Shown here piece after piece: positions 55,235-63,328 of a stretch of 64,000 nucleotides of DNA. The position numbers and the translations under genes were made by a program. The stretch's first letter is position 1. Each line of letters begins with the position of its first letter. Source of the DNA: Polyangia bacterium (lineage in GTDB: Bacteria > Myxococcota_A > Polyangia > Fen-1088); the NCBI GenBank assembly GCA_036268875.1, contig DATATI010000049.1, positions 62,001 to 126,000 on the forward strand, in the 5' to 3' direction. The notes under the pieces were generated by a model. That model made no database searches. It was not told the DNA's origin and saw nothing but the letters and a program-made list of their open reading frames with translations.

Positions 55235-58200
55235 TCAAGGGGACGGGAGCCGGGTGGGAAGAAGAGGTGCTCCGTCGGTGGGGACCGTCAGGCCGCCCAG
55301 CAGGCGCGCCCGCTCCTTGCTGTGATCCTTCGCCACCAGCACGTAGACCGACGGAACCACGAAGAGGGTGAAGATGGTTCCGATGGCCATCCCGCCGACG
55401 AGAACGATCCCGATCGAGTTACGCGCCGCCGCTCCGGGGCCGGTCACCAGGGTCAGCGGGAAGTGCCCGGCCACGGTGGCGATGGTGGTCATGAGGATGG
55501 GACGCAACCGCGTCTCGGCCGCCGCCTGCACGGCGGCGACTTTCGACAGGCCGCGGGCTTGCTCGAGGTTGGCGAACTGGACCACCAGGATGCCGTTCTT
55601 GGCGATGAGGCCGACCAGCGTGACCAGGCCGACCTGCGAATAGATGTTGAGCGTCGTCGTCCAGCCCTCGGTGAGCGCGAACCTCATCCCGGGTGGGCCG
55701 GAGAACTTCAGGAAGGTGAACAGCAAGGCGCCGAACATCGCCAGAGGAACCGAACCGGCGAGGACGACGATCGGATCTCGGAACGAGTTGAACTGGGCGG
55801 CCAGCACCAGGAAGATGAGCAGGATTGCCAGGGCCATGGCAGGCAGAAACTTGCCGCCTTCTTGTCGAAGCTGGCGGGATTCACCGGTGTAGTCGACGCG
55901 GCCGCCCGGCGGCATGATCTTTTCCGCGGCGGCTTCGAGGACGTGCAGGCCCTCGTTCAATCCTCGCGGGGCCACGCCGGAGATCTTCACGGCGTTGAGC
56001 TGCTGGAACCGGTTGAGGGTCCGGGGCTCGACGCCCGTGCGGAAAGTGGCGATCGACGAAAGTGGGATCACCGAACCATTGGGACCGGTGACGTTGATGG
56101 CCGCCAGGCTGTCGGGGTTGAGGCGAGCGGCGCGCTCGACCTGGGCGATCACTTTATAGCTGCGCCCCGCCATGCTGAAGCGGTTGATGTAGTTGCCGCC
56201 CAGCATGGTGGCGAGATCGCTGCCCACCTGCTGCATGCTGAGGCCCATGGCGTTGATCTTGTCTCGATCGAGCACCACCTCCGCTTCGGCCTGATCGATC
56301 TTGACGTCAGTCACCGGTGGGAACGCGAACTGGTTGCTCTTGATCGCCTCTGCGACCAGCTGGTCGGCGACCCGCACCAGCTCTTCGTGCGTGCCCGTCG
56401 AGGCGATGACGAACTCGACGGGGAAGATTCCGGAGCTGGGCAAGGCCGGCGGCAAGAACACCGGCGCCAGAACGTCGGTGATGCCCATCAGCTTGCCGAA
56501 CAGCTCCTGCTGGATGTGAAAGATGTCGCGTTTCCGCTCGGTCCAGGGCTTGACGATCATGCCGCCGAAGCCACCGCTCGGGAACGTGATCTGAAAGCTG
56601 TGGCTGAACTCCGGCGTCGACTGGAACGCCTTGAAGACTTGTTCGGTGAAGGGCGTCAGCTGCTCCATCGTGGCGTTCGGCGGCACGTCGACCTTGCCGA
56701 AGACGACGCCCTGGTCCTCGGTGGGTGCCAGCTCCTTCGCCGAGAACGAGTACAGCGGGAAGACCAGCAAGGTGAGCACAATCCACACGGCGTAGACGGC
56801 GGGCCGATTGGCCAGGGTCGTCGCCAGCATGCGTGAGTAGCGGGACTTCACCCGCTCGAACGTGTGCTCGACCGCCTCCGCGAAGCCGCCGTGCCGCTGC
56901 GGACGGGCCAGGACCGAGGCCATCATCGGTGACAGGGTCAGCGCCACGATCCCCGAGATGAGGACGGCGCCAGCCAGGGTGAAGACGAACTCGCGGAAGA
57001 GGGCGCCCGTGAGGCCGCCCTGAAAGCCGATCGGCGTGTACACAGCGGCCAGGGTGATGGTCATGGCGATGATGGGCCCGACCAGCTCGCGCGCACCGAG
57101 GAGCGCGGCGTCGATGGCGGACTTTCCTTCGCGGATGTGACGGTCGACGTTCTCGACGACGACGATGGCGTCATCGACCACCAGGCCCACCGAGAGCACG
57201 ATGGCCAGCAGCGTGAGCAGGTTCAACGAGAACCCGAAGACCTGCATCAGGAAGATCGCGCCGATGAGCGAAACGGGGATGGCCACCACCGGCACCACCA
57301 CCTCGCGCAGCGATCCGAGGAAAAGGAAGATGACGATGATGACGATGAGGATGGTTTCGAACAGGGTCTTGCGCACCTCGTGGATCGCGTTGTCGATGTA
57401 CTTGGTCGCGTCGAAGGCGATCATCGCGGTCAAGCCGGTGGGCAGCTCTCGTTTGATCTTGTCGAGCTCCGTGCGGACGCGGGCGATCACGTCCAGCGCG
57501 TTGGCGTTGGGGAGCACCCACACACCCATGAAGACCGCGCGTTGCCCGGACATGCGCACGTCCTGATCGTAGTTCTCGGCGCCCAGCACCACCTCGGCGA
57601 CGTCGCTGAGCCGGACCAGCGTGCCGCCTTCCTGGCGGATCACCAGCCGTTTGAAGTCCTCGATCGACTGGACGTCGGTGGTCGCCGAGAGGTTGAGCTG
57701 GACGTACGTGCCCTTGGTCTGTCCCACCGCCGAGAGGTAATTGTTGGAGGCGAGCGCTTGCCTGATTTGTGCCGGGCTGACATTCAGCGCTGCCATCCGG
57801 TCGGGCTTGAGCCACGCCCGCAGGGCGAAGGTCCGGCCGCCGAGGATGTCGGCCCGCTGCACGCCTTCCACCGCCGACAGCCGCGGCTGCACGACCCGCA
57901 GCAGATAGTCGGTGACCTGGTTCTCGGCAAGAATCTTCGAATCGAAGCTGAGGTACATCGAGGCGAAGGCGGCGTCCGAAGGCTCGAGGGAGATCGCCGG
58001 GACCTCCGCCTCGGGCGGCAGATCGCCGCGAACCTGGTTCACGCGCGCGCTGATGTCCGCCAGCGCCCCCGCCGTATTCACGTTGAGCTCGAGACGAACA
58101 AAGATGGTCGACAGTCCCTGGTCGCTCTGCGACTCGATGTAGTCGATGCCGTCAGCCGCCGCGACGGAGCGCTCGATGGGGGTGGTGATGAACCCGCGCA

Positions 58201-58375
58201 CCAGATCGGCGCTGGCGCCCACGTAGGGCGTCCGGATGGTGATGGTGGCGCTGTCCAGCCGTGGGTATTGGCGAACGTTGAGGGTACGAATGGCCTGAAG
58301 ACCGGCGATCACCACGATCAGGTTGACCACGACGGCCAGGACCGGCCGGCGAACGAAGATGTCGGTGAGGCCCAC
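55235..58375 (-). CDS. RND efflux permease (HAE1/MexB-MexF type), second pump
   Basis: A 1046-residue permease: LTDIFVRRPVLAVVVNLIVV, ILLSVGLVVDDAIVVVENVD with the DD pair (helix 4), LIAKNGILVVQFANLEQ with the Lys (helix 10-11), SSGIFPVEFVIASTGTHEEL in loop 2 and the C-terminal VGGMAIGTIFTLFVVPSVYV. Closer to hydrophobe/amphiphile transporters than to the MdtB/C pair at 45-52 kb. It is preceded by its adaptor, two bases apart, but no outer-membrane channel follows, so it would borrow one. Confidence 0.92.
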   Translation of the reverse strand: MGLTDIFVRRPVLAVVVNLIVVIAGLQAIRTLNVRQYPRLDSATITIRTPYVGASADLVRGFITTPIERSVAAADGIDYIESQSDQGLSTIFVRLELNVNTAGALADISARVNQVRGDLPPEAEVPAISLEPSDAAFASMYLSFDSKILAENQVTDYLLRVVQPRLSAVEGVQRADILGGRTFALRAWLKPDRMAALNVSPAQIRQALASNNYLSAVGQTKGTYVQLNLSATTDVQSIEDFKRLVIRQEGGTLVRLSDVAEVVLGAENYDQDVRMSGQRAVFMGVWVLPNANALDVIARVRTELDKIKRELPTGLTAMIAFDATKYIDNAIHEVRKTLFETILIVIIVIFLFLGSLREVVVPVVAIPVSLIGAIFLMQVFGFSLNLLTLLAIVLSVGLVVDDAIVVVENVDRHIREGKSAIDAALLGARELVGPIIAMTITLAAVYTPIGFQGGLTGALFREFVFTLAGAVLISGIVALTLSPMMASVLARPQRHGGFAEAVEHTFERVKSRYSRMLATTLANRPAVYAVWIVLTLLVFPLYSFSAKELAPTEDQGVVFGKVDVPPNATMEQLTPFTEQVFKAFQSTPEFSHSFQITFPSGGFGGMIVKPWTERKRDIFHIQQELFGKLMGITDVLAPVFLPPALPSSGIFPVEFVIASTGTHEELVRVADQLVAEAIKSNQFAFPPVTDVKIDQAEAEVVLDRDKINAMGLSMQQVGSDLATMLGGNYINRFSMAGRSYKVIAQVERAARLNPDSLAAINVTGPNGSVIPLSSIATFRTGVEPRTLNRFQQLNAVKISGVAPRGLNEGLHVLEAAAEKIMPPGGRVDYTGESRQLRQEGGKFLPAMALAILLIFLVLAAQFNSFRDPIVVLAGSVPLAMFGALLFTFLKFSGPPGMRFALTEGWTTTLNIYSQVGLVTLVGLIAKNGILVVQFANLEQARGLSKVAAVQAAAETRLRPILMTTIATVAGHFPLTLVTGPGAAARNSIGIVLVGGMAIGTIFTLFVVPSVYVLVAKDHSKERARLLGGLTVPTDGAPLLPTRLPSP

Positions 58376-58377
58376 GG

Positions 58378-59622
58378 TCAGTGATTCTCCGGCCGCGGCG
58401 TTTCGGAGGGCGACAGCTTGAGCTGGTTGTTGACCACGATGGGGGCGCCGTTGCGCAGCTTGAAGACGCCCTGGGTGACCACCTCCTGCCCGGCCGTGAC
58501 TCCATCCATGATGGCGACGAAGTCGCCGCGGGCCTGCCCCGCGCGGACGAATTGCTGGCGGGCCATCTTGGCTGGCTTGCCATCGCGGCCGTTCACCGGG
58601 GCACCCTTGGCGTCCTTGCGAGGTTCCACCACGTAGACCGAATCTCCGAAGGGAGCACGGGCGATCGCCGTGGCCGGGACCGAGACCACTTTCGTCTGCT
58701 CCGGAAGCACCACCGAAACGTTGACGAACATTCCGGGCCGAAGCTGAGCCTTTTTATCGTTGACGCTGGCGCGCATTCTGACGGCGCGGGTGGTGGGATC
58801 GGCGTTCGGTTCTGCCGCGGAGATCTTGCCCTCCAGCGTTTGCGGCGGCTGCGTACCGGGCAGCACGACGCGGGTCACCGCCCCAACGGGAATGTGCGCC
58901 AGCTCCTGCTGGGGAATGGTGAAGTCGACGACCACCGCCTCCGTCGACTCGAGCACCGTGATCGGCGTGCCGGGATTCAGGTACTGGCCAAGGTTGACCA
59001 GGCGGATGCCGAGCTTGCCCGCGAAGGGGGCGCGCACGATCTTCCGTTCGATCTGGGCTTCGAGCGCCGCCACATCGGCGGTGGTCGTCTTGAGCTGCGC
59101 CTCGTCAGCATCGAGTTGCGCCTTGGTGAAGGCCCCCTTCTCGGCGAGCAGCCGGGTGCGTCCGGCTGTGGTGGCGGCCAGCCGCAGGTGCGCCTTGAGC
59201 GACGCCAGCTGGGCGCGCTCGACGGCGGCATCGAGCTCGACCAGCACCTGGCCGGCGCGCACCTGCGCTCCGGAGTCGAAGCGGATGGCGTGGACGACGC
59301 CGGGACTGTCATTGCTGATGGTCACGCCGCGAGCGGCAGTGACGCTGCCGACAGCCTCGAACACGGACGGCCAGTCAGCGGCGGTGGCGACCTCCGTTCC
59401 CACCGCCACCGGGGGAGGCCCCGCCGCTTTCGCCGCCTTGCCCGCGCCAATCAGGGCGGAAATCTGCGCGAACTTGAGACCCGCGAGCACCCCGATGACG
59501 ACCAGGCAAATACCGCCGGCGATGGCGACTCGCTTGACGTTCGAGATCCGCTTCCCGACCGGGCCGTGGGAGTCCTCCGAGACCGATGCATCCGGGTGAG
59601 TCACGTCGGGCAATCCTCGCAT
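58378..59622 (-). CDS. RND efflux periplasmic adaptor, second pump
   Basis: A protein of 414 residues starting MRGLPDVTHPDASVSEDSHG. Membrane anchor RVAIAGGICLVVIGVLAGLK, lipoyl part GVVHAIRFDSGAQVRAGQVL, coiled-coil hairpin with LASLKAHLRLAATTAGRTRL, barrel blocks APFAGKLGIRLVNLGQYLNP and GKISAAEPNADPTTRAVRMR. The PFAGKLGIR...GQYL and EPNADPTTR segments are diagnostic of RND adaptors (MexE/AcrA-like). The start ATG 59622 is preferred over a TTG at 59658. It pairs with the permease encoded two bases downstream. Confidence 0.92.
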   Translation of the reverse strand: MRGLPDVTHPDASVSEDSHGPVGKRISNVKRVAIAGGICLVVIGVLAGLKFAQISALIGAGKAAKAAGPPPVAVGTEVATAADWPSVFEAVGSVTAARGVTISNDSPGVVHAIRFDSGAQVRAGQVLVELDAAVERAQLASLKAHLRLAATTAGRTRLLAEKGAFTKAQLDADEAQLKTTTADVAALEAQIERKIVRAPFAGKLGIRLVNLGQYLNPGTPITVLESTEAVVVDFTIPQQELAHIPVGAVTRVVLPGTQPPQTLEGKISAAEPNADPTTRAVRMRASVNDKKAQLRPGMFVNVSVVLPEQTKVVSVPATAIARAPFGDSVYVVEPRKDAKGAPVNGRDGKPAKMARQQFVRAGQARGDFVAIMDGVTAGQEVVTQGVFKLRNGAPIVVNNQLKLSPSETPRPENH

Positions 59623-59822
59623 GGGAGAATCTCTGTCACGGATCACTGCCCGCGCCAAGTCGGGAAAGCCCTGGCACCCGAGGGTCAGGGATCGGGTCGA
59701 GCGGTTCAGCGCGCTAGAGGATCAGGCCAGCCGAAACTGCTGCGCTTCGTGCGTGACAATGACCGCAGGGCCGTCGCCAACTGAGACGGCGGCCAACTGT
59801 CGCCAGCGCGGACAGCGGGCCT

Positions 59823-59886
59823 TGGCCAGTTGATACCTGACTGCTATCTGGTCTCGGCCAATTAGCATGATGGTGCAAACTGGCCA
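59823..59886. repeat. 9-base inverted repeat in an AT-richer intergenic stretch
   Basis: TGGCCAGTT at 59823-59831 and AACTGGCCA at 59878-59886, 46 bases apart. The block 59821-59880 has 30 of 60 bases G or C, well below the flanking coding sequence. The 296 bases from 59623 to 59918 hold no gene other than this. Confidence 0.5.
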
Positions 59887-59918
59887 GATGCCGCCCGGGG
59901 GCCGACCGATACCTCAGT

Positions 59919-60032
59919 GCGACCATACGAGCTGACGCGATCGCGTCCGGGAAAATGGCGTTTATCAGTGGTCCCCGGCAGGTGGGGAAGACCACGTTGG
60001 CCAAAGCGCTGCTGAACTCGCCGGGGCGTTTG
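59919..60032 (+). pseudogene. Fragment of an AAA ATPase gene (DUF4143/AAA_14 type)
   Basis: In this frame 59919-60032 reads DAIASGKMAFISGPRQVGKT followed by TLAKALLNSPGRL, which is the start of the AAA_14/DUF4143 ATPase family: the strand before Walker A, the characteristic GPRQVGKTT P-loop and the next helix. Resemblance ends at about 60032, at the 3' end of the alpha/beta hydrolase gene on the other strand. Only about 35 residues of a protein that is normally 350-450 long remain, so this is a remnant. These genes are often accessory and toxin-antitoxin-like, and their presence suggests past transfer and deletion. Confidence 0.6.
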
Positions 60033-60038
60033 ACGAGA

Positions 60039-61097
60039 CTACGCGTTGCCTTCGCGTGGCTGATGCCGCTGCTTGTCGGCTTGTTTTAGCTGATCGATCA
60101 GCTCGTCCAGCACCGGGCGGGCGGGGGCGGCCAGCATGATCACGCCGGCGATGCGCCCGGCCCGGGTGGCGATCTCTGGCGCCAGCATCGCGCCCAGGCT
60201 GTGTCCGGCGACGAACACGCGCGCCGGATCCACGCGCGGCTGCCAGCGCACCAGCGCGATCGCCGCCAGCGCGTCCTGGATGCACTCGTCTTCGACGGTG
60301 GCGCGCGGATTGGCGATCAGCAAATCGGGGCGGGCGAACGTGCGCTTGTCATAACGAATGGTCACGATTCCGTGCCGGGCCAGGCCAGCGGCCAGATCGC
60401 GAAAAGGGCGCGCGGCGCCCACCGTCTCGTCACGGTCGACGACGCCGCTACCCGGGACCAAAACCACCGCGGGCAGCGCAGCGCCGCCGATCGCTTGTGG
60501 CCACGTGATGGTGGCGCCCAGGTTGGGTCCGATGGTCACGTCGTGGGTGCTGATGGCGGCTTCTGCGCCGGGTGACTGCGCCGGCGCCGGCGGCTGAAAG
60601 ACGGTGTCGGCCGCGAAGAACAGCCCGGTGACCTGCTGCGTCTGCGGCACGAAAATGATGCGCGCGATCAGCGAGCCAAAAGCGAACGTCAGCCGGTAAA
60701 AACGCCCTTCGTACGGCGGCAGACTCTTGGTCTCCACCGCTGTCCATGACGGCAGCGGCCCGTGCGCCTGGCCCAGCTTCTGGCGAACCGAGGTCAACCG
60801 CGCGGCGGGCATCTTGCTGGCCATGATCGGTTCGAACTGACTGCACGCCGCCTGATCGTCGCCGCGGCGAAAGGCGGTCAGAAATCTTTCCGCCGCGACC
60901 GCCAGAAGGTCGGTGGGCACGGGGGCGGCCGGCGCGGCTGGTTGGCCGCTTGCTGCAACTGGGATGGTGGCGAGCGGCGGGATGGCGGTAACCGGTGCGG
61001 GCGCGGCCCGGGTGGCGCAACCGCTGTTGAGCAAGGCGACCGCGCTGACGGCTAGACGCGTATGCAGCCAGCAGTGCGGGGTGGAGATGAAGTTCAT
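60039..61097 (-). CDS. DUF3887 plus alpha/beta hydrolase lipoprotein, C-terminally truncated
   Basis: A 352-residue protein. Lipoprotein signal TRLAVSAVALLNSGC, Pro/Ala linker, a DUF3887-like domain (ERFLTAFRRGDDQAACSQFE ... VRQKLGQAHGPLPSWTAVE) and an alpha/beta hydrolase with oxyanion region PAVVLVPGSGVVDRDETVG and nucleophile elbow VAGHSLGAM. The protein stops at LDELIDQLKQADKQRHQPRE, shortly after the GVIMLAAPARPVLDELI strand. In relatives about 100-130 more residues follow and contain the catalytic Asp and His, so those are missing here. The 3' end coincides with the AAA ATPase fragment, indicating a deletion or recombination joint. Likely inactive. Confidence 0.8.
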   Translation of the reverse strand: MNFISTPHCWLHTRLAVSAVALLNSGCATRAAPAPVTAIPPLATIPVAASGQPAAPAAPVPTDLLAVAAERFLTAFRRGDDQAACSQFEPIMASKMPAARLTSVRQKLGQAHGPLPSWTAVETKSLPPYEGRFYRLTFAFGSLIARIIFVPQTQQVTGLFFAADTVFQPPAPAQSPGAEAAISTHDVTIGPNLGATITWPQAIGGAALPAVVLVPGSGVVDRDETVGAARPFRDLAAGLARHGIVTIRYDKRTFARPDLLIANPRATVEDECIQDALAAIALVRWQPRVDPARVFVAGHSLGAMLAPEIATRAGRIAGVIMLAAPARPVLDELIDQLKQADKQRHQPREGNA

Positions 61098-61292
61098 TGG
61101 GTTTAAAGACCCTTTCTGTGGCTTTTGATCCCGGTTTTTATCGAGAAAGCGCCTGACGCGGCGGGCGCCGGTGCCGGCAATGCCTATTTTTTGTGGGTGA
61201 TCCGAAACTCCCCTCGTTTACCCGCGTACTGGCAGGGCGTAAAGTGTCGCCCGAATATGGCCGGTTGCCTTCGTCCGCAACATCGACAGGCG

Positions 61293-62789
61293 ATGCCTTC
61301 GTCTGCGCTGCTCGTGATCGTCGCCGTGGCGCTGACCGCGGGGTCGTGCGCGGGAATCAACGGCGGGGCCGGTACCGGCGGTGGCGGCGCGGGCGGCAAC
61401 CTTCCCATCTTGCAAAACGACGGCGGCGGCTCTGACTTGGCGCCGATCGATGCTCACGCGGAGACAGGCGAAGGCGTGGACATGGCCATCGATGTTCAGG
61501 GCGGCTGTCGGAACCTGGCCTGTCAGCAGACGTCGTGCAAGGTTGGCGGCTGCCAGCAGCAGCCGTGCGCGAACGGCGCCAAGACCACGGTCTCGGGCAC
61601 GGTGTACGATCCTGCCGGCGACGTTCCGCTTTACGGCATCGCGGTGTTCGTTCCCAACGCGCCGCTGTCGCCGCTGCCGCAGGGCGTGGCCTGCACACAC
61701 TGTCAGGCCACCATTGAAAACGCGTTGAGCGTCGCGTTGACCGACGTCAAAGGAAACTTTGTCCTGGACGACGTGCCGGTCGGCGAGAACATTCCCATGG
61801 TCATGGAGGTCGGCAAGTGGCGGCGCGCGGTCACCATCGACGTGGTGGCGGCGTGCACGAACACGCCCCTGAACGATCCGAATTTCACCCGGTTGCCGCG
61901 CAATCAGTCGGAAGGCGACCTGCCCAAGATCGCGCTGACCACCGGCGGCCACGACGCCCTGGAATGTTTACTGCGTAAGGTGGGCATCGACGACAGCGAG
62001 TTTTCGCCCACCGACGGCAAAGGCCACGTCAATCTGTTCGCCGGTGAGGGCGGCACCGATCGCTACGCGCCGAGCTTGAACGGGGGCGCGATGTTCACGC
62101 CGGTCCAGCCCTGGTGGGACAGCGTCGACAACCTCAAGCCCTACGACATGATCTTGTATTCCTGCGAGGGCAACCCGAAGGCCACCAACAAGAGCGCAGC
62201 GGCGGTGAAGGCCTTTCAGGCTTACGCGGAAGCGGGCGGGCGCAGCTTTGCGTCGCACTGGCACAACTACTGGTTCGAACAGGCGGCGCCGCCGCTGTCG
62301 ACGGTGGCGACGTTCGACAATCAAACTTCGCCGCTAAGTGAATACCCGTCCATGGTCGACGTTTCTTTTCCCAAAGGCGCCGCGATGGCCGATTGGTTGA
62401 ACAACGTGGGCGCCACGCCGACGCGCGGCCAGCTGACCATCGAGGGGGCGCGCAACACCGTCACGGCGCTGGACAGCGGCCTGGCGCAAAAGTGGCTTTA
62501 TGGCGATTCTCCCAGCACGGTGCAGTATTTCAGCGCCAACACCCCGATCGGCTCGGTCGAGGACCAGCAGTGCGGGCGCGTGGTCTACAGCGACATTCAC
62601 GTGTCGTCGGGGGCCAAGCCCGGGTTCCCGCGCGATCGTTCGTTGAACGGTCCCGGCGATCCGGATCTGGGGTTTCCTTTTCCCACCGGCTGCGTGACGC
62701 AAGGGATGACGCCGCAAGAGCTGGCCCTGGTCTTCATGCTGTTCGACATGCAGTCGTGCATCTTGGGAGGCGTGCCGGTCATTCCATGA
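61293..62789 (+). CDS. Lipoprotein with Cys-rich N-terminus and carboxypeptidase-regulatory-like domain
   Basis: About 498 residues, start MPSSALLVIVAVALTAGSCAG with the lipobox Cys at about 19 and a short Gly linker. Residues 70-110 hold LACQQTSCKVGGCQQQPCAN, followed by GAKTTVSGTVYDPAGDVPLY and TDVKGNFVLDDVPVGENIPM, a carboxypeptidase regulatory-like (beta-sandwich) domain. The rest (PYDMILYSCEGNPK, GGRSFASHWHNYWFEQA, GRVVYSDIHVSSG) resembles a ThuA/glutamine-amidotransferase-like fold seen in large myxobacterial lipoproteins; this is a weak match. Function unknown. In-frame ATGs at 61125 and 61257 lie upstream but give no signal peptide. Its stop overlaps the next gene. Confidence 0.72.
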   Translation: MPSSALLVIVAVALTAGSCAGINGGAGTGGGGAGGNLPILQNDGGGSDLAPIDAHAETGEGVDMAIDVQGGCRNLACQQTSCKVGGCQQQPCANGAKTTVSGTVYDPAGDVPLYGIAVFVPNAPLSPLPQGVACTHCQATIENALSVALTDVKGNFVLDDVPVGENIPMVMEVGKWRRAVTIDVVAACTNTPLNDPNFTRLPRNQSEGDLPKIALTTGGHDALECLLRKVGIDDSEFSPTDGKGHVNLFAGEGGTDRYAPSLNGGAMFTPVQPWWDSVDNLKPYDMILYSCEGNPKATNKSAAAVKAFQAYAEAGGRSFASHWHNYWFEQAAPPLSTVATFDNQTSPLSEYPSMVDVSFPKGAAMADWLNNVGATPTRGQLTIEGARNTVTALDSGLAQKWLYGDSPSTVQYFSANTPIGSVEDQQCGRVVYSDIHVSSGAKPGFPRDRSLNGPGDPDLGFPFPTGCVTQGMTPQELALVFMLFDMQSCILGGVPVIP

Positions 62790-63328
62790 TGGGCGCGGTC
62801 AACAAGATCGGTTGCCGCCTGGCGGGCGCGCTGTGGGTGCTGAGCCTGCTGGCGCCGATCGCTTGCCGCGGCGCCGAGCCCTTCACGCTGGGCGATGACG
62901 GCGGCTTTGGATTCAGCGGCAGCGGCGGTTTCGGAACGTTGCCCGTGACCACCGGCAGCGGGGGCGGCGCTGGCGCGGGGGGCGCGTCGGGCACGGGCGG
63001 CGCTGGCAGCGGAGGGGCCAGCATGGACGCCCAACCAGAGGCCCCGCGCGTGCATGACGCCGGCAGCGGACCGGCACGCGACGCCAACCCGCCGCCCGTC
63101 GTCATGCCCGATGGGCCGCTGACGGCGATCAATTGCTATCTGTATGCGGCCTACAAACCGGGCACGGCGTACACCGACGGCGCGCGCGTCTTCCAGCTCC
63201 GCGATCTGCGCGTGTTCGAGTGCAAGCCGTGGCCGTATTCGGGGTGGTGTTCGCAGGACGCATACGAACCAGACGGGCCGACCGGCTACTGGCCCGATGC
63301 GTGGACGCCCATCGGGTACTGCGAGTAG
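62786..63328 (+). CDS. Lipoprotein with C-terminal chitin-binding-like (CBM5/12) domain
   Basis: A 180-residue protein, start MMGAVNKIGCRLAGALWVLS with lipobox LAPIAC, followed by a Gly/Ser/Ala linker (to about 100). The last 60 residues, AINCYLYAAYKPGTAYTDGA, RVFQLRDLRVFECKPWPYSG, WCSQDAYEPDGPTGYWPDAW, resemble the aromatic-rich CBM5/12 pattern (Y-x-x-G-x-x-V-x-x-x-x-x-x-F-x-C-x-x-W ... W), so it may bind chitin or related glycans. Start ATG overlaps the preceding stop (ATGA). The 3' end overlaps the convergent hydrolase gene by 43 bases. Confidence 0.65.
   Translation: MMGAVNKIGCRLAGALWVLSLLAPIACRGAEPFTLGDDGGFGFSGSGGFGTLPVTTGSGGGAGAGGASGTGGAGSGGASMDAQPEAPRVHDAGSGPARDANPPPVVMPDGPLTAINCYLYAAYKPGTAYTDGARVFQLRDLRVFECKPWPYSGWCSQDAYEPDGPTGYWPDAWTPIGYCE

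Noticed and set aside
61101-61125. Short hairpin GGGT/ACCC before TTT as a terminator
   Set aside because: Stem of only three to four pairs and a broken T run; also at the 5' side of the hydrolase gene.
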